Shown here: positions 61,266-64,000 of the stretch, one piece after another
Numbering within the stretch: position 1 is the first letter of the stretch
How the letters are laid out: the number at the start of each line of letters is the position of its first letter
From: an uncultured Flavobacteriaceae bacterium
GTDB taxonomy: Bacteria; Bacteroidota; Bacteroidia; Flavobacteriales; Flavobacteriaceae
Assembly: GCA_947486785.1 (NCBI GenBank)
Contig: CANKUU010000011.1
Span: forward strand, 1-64,000
Reading direction: 5' to 3'
Length of the DNA stretch: 64,000 bases
Translations under genes and position numbers: made by a program
Notes under the pieces: model-generated
The model's database searches: none
What the model saw: the letters and a program-made list of their open reading frames with translations, nothing else
Told to the model about the DNA's origin: nothing

Positions 61266-64000
61266 TTGAAGGTAACAGCTATTAAAATTATTACTTTTCT
61301 AGTGCTTTTTCTTTTCTTTGGAAAAGCTCAGAGTCAACACATTAATTATTTAACTGCTGTTTTAGATATTGAGAGTAAACAACTTAAAATTCAACAAGAG
61401 TTTACCTATAAAAATACCTCGAACAATGATCTAGAAGTACTCTATTTTAATGATTGGGCCAACGCTTATGCTAATAAGAATACCGAACTAGCCAAGAGTT
61501 TTGCACAACAGTTTAAAAAAAGTCTTCATTTAGCCTCAAATTCAGAAAGAGGTTTTACAAAAATTTCTACCATTGTTGATTCTAATTATCATGGTATAAA
61601 ATGGGAGCGATTAAAAAGTGTAGATATTATTAAGTTAGTTCTTAACAAACAATTAGCCCCAAATGATTCTATCAAAATTTTTATAAGCTATTCTGTTAAA
61701 TTACCCCCTAACAAATTTACACCCTTTGGATACAGTACTTCAAATGAATTTTATTTAAAAGATTGGTATCTAACACCCGCAGTTTATGATGGCAAATGGC
61801 ATTTGTATTCAAACAAAAACCTTGAAGATCTTTATACTGACATTACGAATACTACCATAAAGCTGAGCTACCCAATTACAACTAAGTTAATTTCAAATTT
61901 TGATGTTATAGAGCGCTCCGAAAAAAACCAAAGTCAATCAGCTATACTTGAAGGTAAAAAGCGTAAGAGTTGTGAAATTATTCTATCTCCGCAAAATAAC
62001 TTTACAACGCACGTTACCCCTCATATGACCGTGCAGACAGATATTTCTTCATCAAAATATCCTGAAATACTACAAGGGGTTTCTGTTAATAAAGTGGTTG
62101 ATTTTATACATGAAAAATTAGGTGACTTTCCGCATAAAAAGCTTTTGATTAGCAGTATTGATTACAACAAAAACCCGCTATATGGCATTAATCAATTGCC
62201 AAAATTTATTAGACCCTATGAAGAGCAGTTTCAATTTGAGATGAAACTCTTAAAAACCACCTTAATAAACATGCTTGAAGAAAGTATGTACTTAAATCCT
62301 AGAAAAGAACAATGGGTAAATGATGCGATTGCTAATTATTTAATGATAGCTTATGTAGATGAGTATTATCCAAATCAAAAACTAATTGGTAAACTTTCTA
62401 AACTTTGGGGTATTCGTAGTTACAATATTGCGAAGATGAATTTTAATGAGCAATACCCCTTTCTTTATATGCTTTTAGCACGTAAAAATTTAGATCAGCC
62501 CCTAACAACTTCGAATGACTCGCTAATTAAATTTAATCAAAAAATAGCCAATAAGTATAAAGCTGGCTTAGGACTGTCTTATTTAGCCAGCTATATTGGT
62601 AAAGAAAAAATTGACCAAAGCATTAAAACATTTTATCAATTTTATAAGCTAAACAAGGTTAGTGTTTTAGATTTTAAATCTATTCTCAAAAGGTCATCTG
62701 AACAAAAGATAGATTGGTTTTTTAACAACTATGTAGAGACCGATAGAAAAATTGATTTTAAGATTAAAAAAGTTAAAAAAACTGAAGATTCATTAATAGT
62801 TACTATAAAAAATAAAAAAGGAACTGTTGTTCCAATTTCACTTTTTGGACTTAATAACGATACCGTAGTTTCAAAATATTGGTTTTCTAATATTGAAAAT
62901 GAAAAAACATTCACTATTCCTAAAAAAAATGAAGAGCGTTTAGTGCTAAATTATGATCAAAAAATTCCAGAATTTAATCAACGTGATAATTGGAAGTCTC
63001 TCGGAAACTTTCTTTCGGGTAACAAAAAATTAAAATTTACTTTTTTTAGAGATTCAGAGAACCCATATTTTAATCAGGTTTTTTATGTACCCATAATCAC
63101 GTTTAACGTTTATGATGGTTGGTCACCTGGTTTACGACTTTATAATAAAACATTTCTTAACCGACCCTTTGTTTATGATTTTACACCCACGTATTCATTT
63201 AAGGAAAAGACCTTTGTTGGCTCAGGTTCTTTGTTGTATCGAAAATATTTGAGTAAAAGCGGATTGTACGTTGCCAATTATTCGCTTCGAGGATCACAAA
63301 GGCATTTTAATGTAAATTCAAGATATACAACAATTACACCATCGGTAAGTTTTGGATGGCGACCTGCAGATCTTATTTCAAACAAAAGGCAATTTTTAAC
63401 CTTTAGGTACTTAAATATATTCAGAAAAATTGATGCTCGTCTTGCCAATCTTAAAAACGATTCTAGCAACCCTGACTATAGTGTATTTAATATTAGGTAT
63501 GTAGATGTAGACAACACCATATTAAACTATAAGTCGTGGTATTTAGATTTTCAACAGGCCGGAAATTTTACCAAATTTGCTGCTGAATATGAATATCGCA
63601 AACTATTTGATAGCAATCGCCAATTTAATTTGAGATTGTATGCAGGTAAATTTCTTTGGAATAATACCAATTCTAACTACTTTAGTTTTGCCTTAGATCG
63701 ACCAAGTGATTACCTTTTTGAATATGGATATCTAGGACGCTCCGAGAATTCTGGAATTTATAGCCAACAAATTATTATTGCTGAAGGAGGGTTTAAGTCT
63801 TTTCTCGATAACCAATATCGTTTTGCTAATAACTGGCTGGCTACAGCAAATGCAAGTGTAAATATTTGGAAATGGGTTGAACTATATGGAGATATAGGCG
63901 TTGTTAAAAACAATGGACAAAAAGAAAAATTAGTATACGATTCTGGTATTCGCCTCAACTTAGTAACTGATTATTTTGAATTATATTTTCCCTTATACTC
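61266..64000 (+). CDS. M1-peptidase-like protein with barrel-like C-terminus, non-canonical site, partial
   Basis: The frame is open from the TTG at 61266 to the window edge (over 911 codons), with no ATG near the start. A signal peptide (KVTAIKIITFLVLFLFFGKA, then QSQ) follows the start. The first 500 residues follow the M1 aminopeptidase layout, with an N-terminal beta-domain and a helical catalytic-like part. Where M1 enzymes have HExxH and the WLNEG block, this one reads LINMLEESMYLNPRKEQWVN then DAIANYL, so the zinc site is gone. From about residue 580 the sequence turns into aromatic, alternating strands (FRDSENPYFNQVFYVPIITF, YDGWSPGLRLYNKTFLNRPF, GWRPADLISNKRQFLTFRYL) like an outer membrane barrel. 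It follows the LOG gene by 16 bp. Confidence 0.8.
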   Translation, partial: MKVTAIKIITFLVLFLFFGKAQSQHINYLTAVLDIESKQLKIQQEFTYKNTSNNDLEVLYFNDWANAYANKNTELAKSFAQQFKKSLHLASNSERGFTKISTIVDSNYHGIKWERLKSVDIIKLVLNKQLAPNDSIKIFISYSVKLPPNKFTPFGYSTSNEFYLKDWYLTPAVYDGKWHLYSNKNLEDLYTDITNTTIKLSYPITTKLISNFDVIERSEKNQSQSAILEGKKRKSCEIILSPQNNFTTHVTPHMTVQTDISSSKYPEILQGVSVNKVVDFIHEKLGDFPHKKLLISSIDYNKNPLYGINQLPKFIRPYEEQFQFEMKLLKTTLINMLEESMYLNPRKEQWVNDAIANYLMIAYVDEYYPNQKLIGKLSKLWGIRSYNIAKMNFNEQYPFLYMLLARKNLDQPLTTSNDSLIKFNQKIANKYKAGLGLSYLASYIGKEKIDQSIKTFYQFYKLNKVSVLDFKSILKRSSEQKIDWFFNNYVETDRKIDFKIKKVKKTEDSLIVTIKNKKGTVVPISLFGLNNDTVVSKYWFSNIENEKTFTIPKKNEERLVLNYDQKIPEFNQRDNWKSLGNFLSGNKKLKFTFFRDSENPYFNQVFYVPIITFNVYDGWSPGLRLYNKTFLNRPFVYDFTPTYSFKEKTFVGSGSLLYRKYLSKSGLYVANYSLRGSQRHFNVNSRYTTITPSVSFGWRPADLISNKRQFLTFRYLNIFRKIDARLANLKNDSSNPDYSVFNIRYVDVDNTILNYKSWYLDFQQAGNFTKFAAEYEYRKLFDSNRQFNLRLYAGKFLWNNTNSNYFSFALDRPSDYLFEYGYLGRSENSGIYSQQIIIAEGGFKSFLDNQYRFANNWLATANASVNIWKWVELYGDIGVVKNNGQKEKLVYDSGIRLNLVTDYFELYFPLY

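Noticed and set aside
1-64000. CRISPR array, prophage or integron
   Set aside because: No regularly spaced repeats, cas genes, integrase or phage structural genes were seen.

Overview
This window looks like a chromosomal segment from a member of the Flavobacteriaceae (Bacteroidetes), probably marine or surface-associated. The DNA is AT-rich. Many genes lack a Shine-Dalgarno sequence, and several start just downstream of the Bacteroidetes-type -7 box TAnnTTTG. The gene content fits: a SusC/SusD pair, a PorP/SprF type IX secretion protein, a secreted protein with a weak type-IX-like C-terminus, bacillithiol deacetylase BshB1, a CcsB-CcsA fusion, a short HPF and a Kdo-phosphatase-like KdsC.

Layout. 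1-5.2 kb is a gene graveyard: an IS3-type orfA remnant, a 76-bp direct repeat, a decayed nitrilase gene and a decayed EcsC-family gene lie among three intact genes (S10 peptidase, lactonase-type propeller, SGNH hydrolase). 6.0-12.2 kb is a complete 4-hydroxyproline catabolic operon (deaminase, small DUF1272 protein, ketoglutarate-semialdehyde dehydrogenase, epimerase, D-hydroxyproline oxidoreductase), divergent from an AraC regulator. A pair of 11-bp direct repeats 21 bp apart lies between them. 12.8-23.1 kb holds an M28 peptidase, tRNA-His, a TPR histidine kinase, BshB1, a Cys/Met PLP enzyme, a lipoprotein metalloprotease and CcsBA. 23.3-31.2 kb is a co-directional run: DUF2520, KdsC, Maf, lipoprotein, MscS, PIG-L, 33-aa membrane peptide and sodium:solute symporter. 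31.3-40.8 kb is a LacI-SusC-SusD-CRTAC1 uptake locus with no glycoside hydrolase. 40.9-54.6 kb is mixed housekeeping and unknown genes, ending in a glutamate-receptor-like potassium-channel protein. 54.7-57.6 kb carries an XRE/S24 (LexA/CI-like) repressor divergent from a lone DUF4130 (TIGR03915-like) gene. 57.7-64 kb has uvrA, a LOG-family protein and the start of an M1-peptidase-like protein with a barrel-like C-terminal part, cut by the window edge.

The most striking find is 55.9-57.1 kb. Five 17-bp palindromes of the form TNNGGA-N5-TCCNNA, plus a half site, fill the divergent intergenic region. They overlap the promoter elements I can recognise for both genes. The repressor keeps the Ala-Gly cleavage site and Ser/Lys dyad expected for damage-induced self-cleavage. 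The target is a DNA-metabolism-type protein that lacks both its usual radical-SAM neighbour and the usual family C-terminus. This reads as a small, private SOS-like switch.
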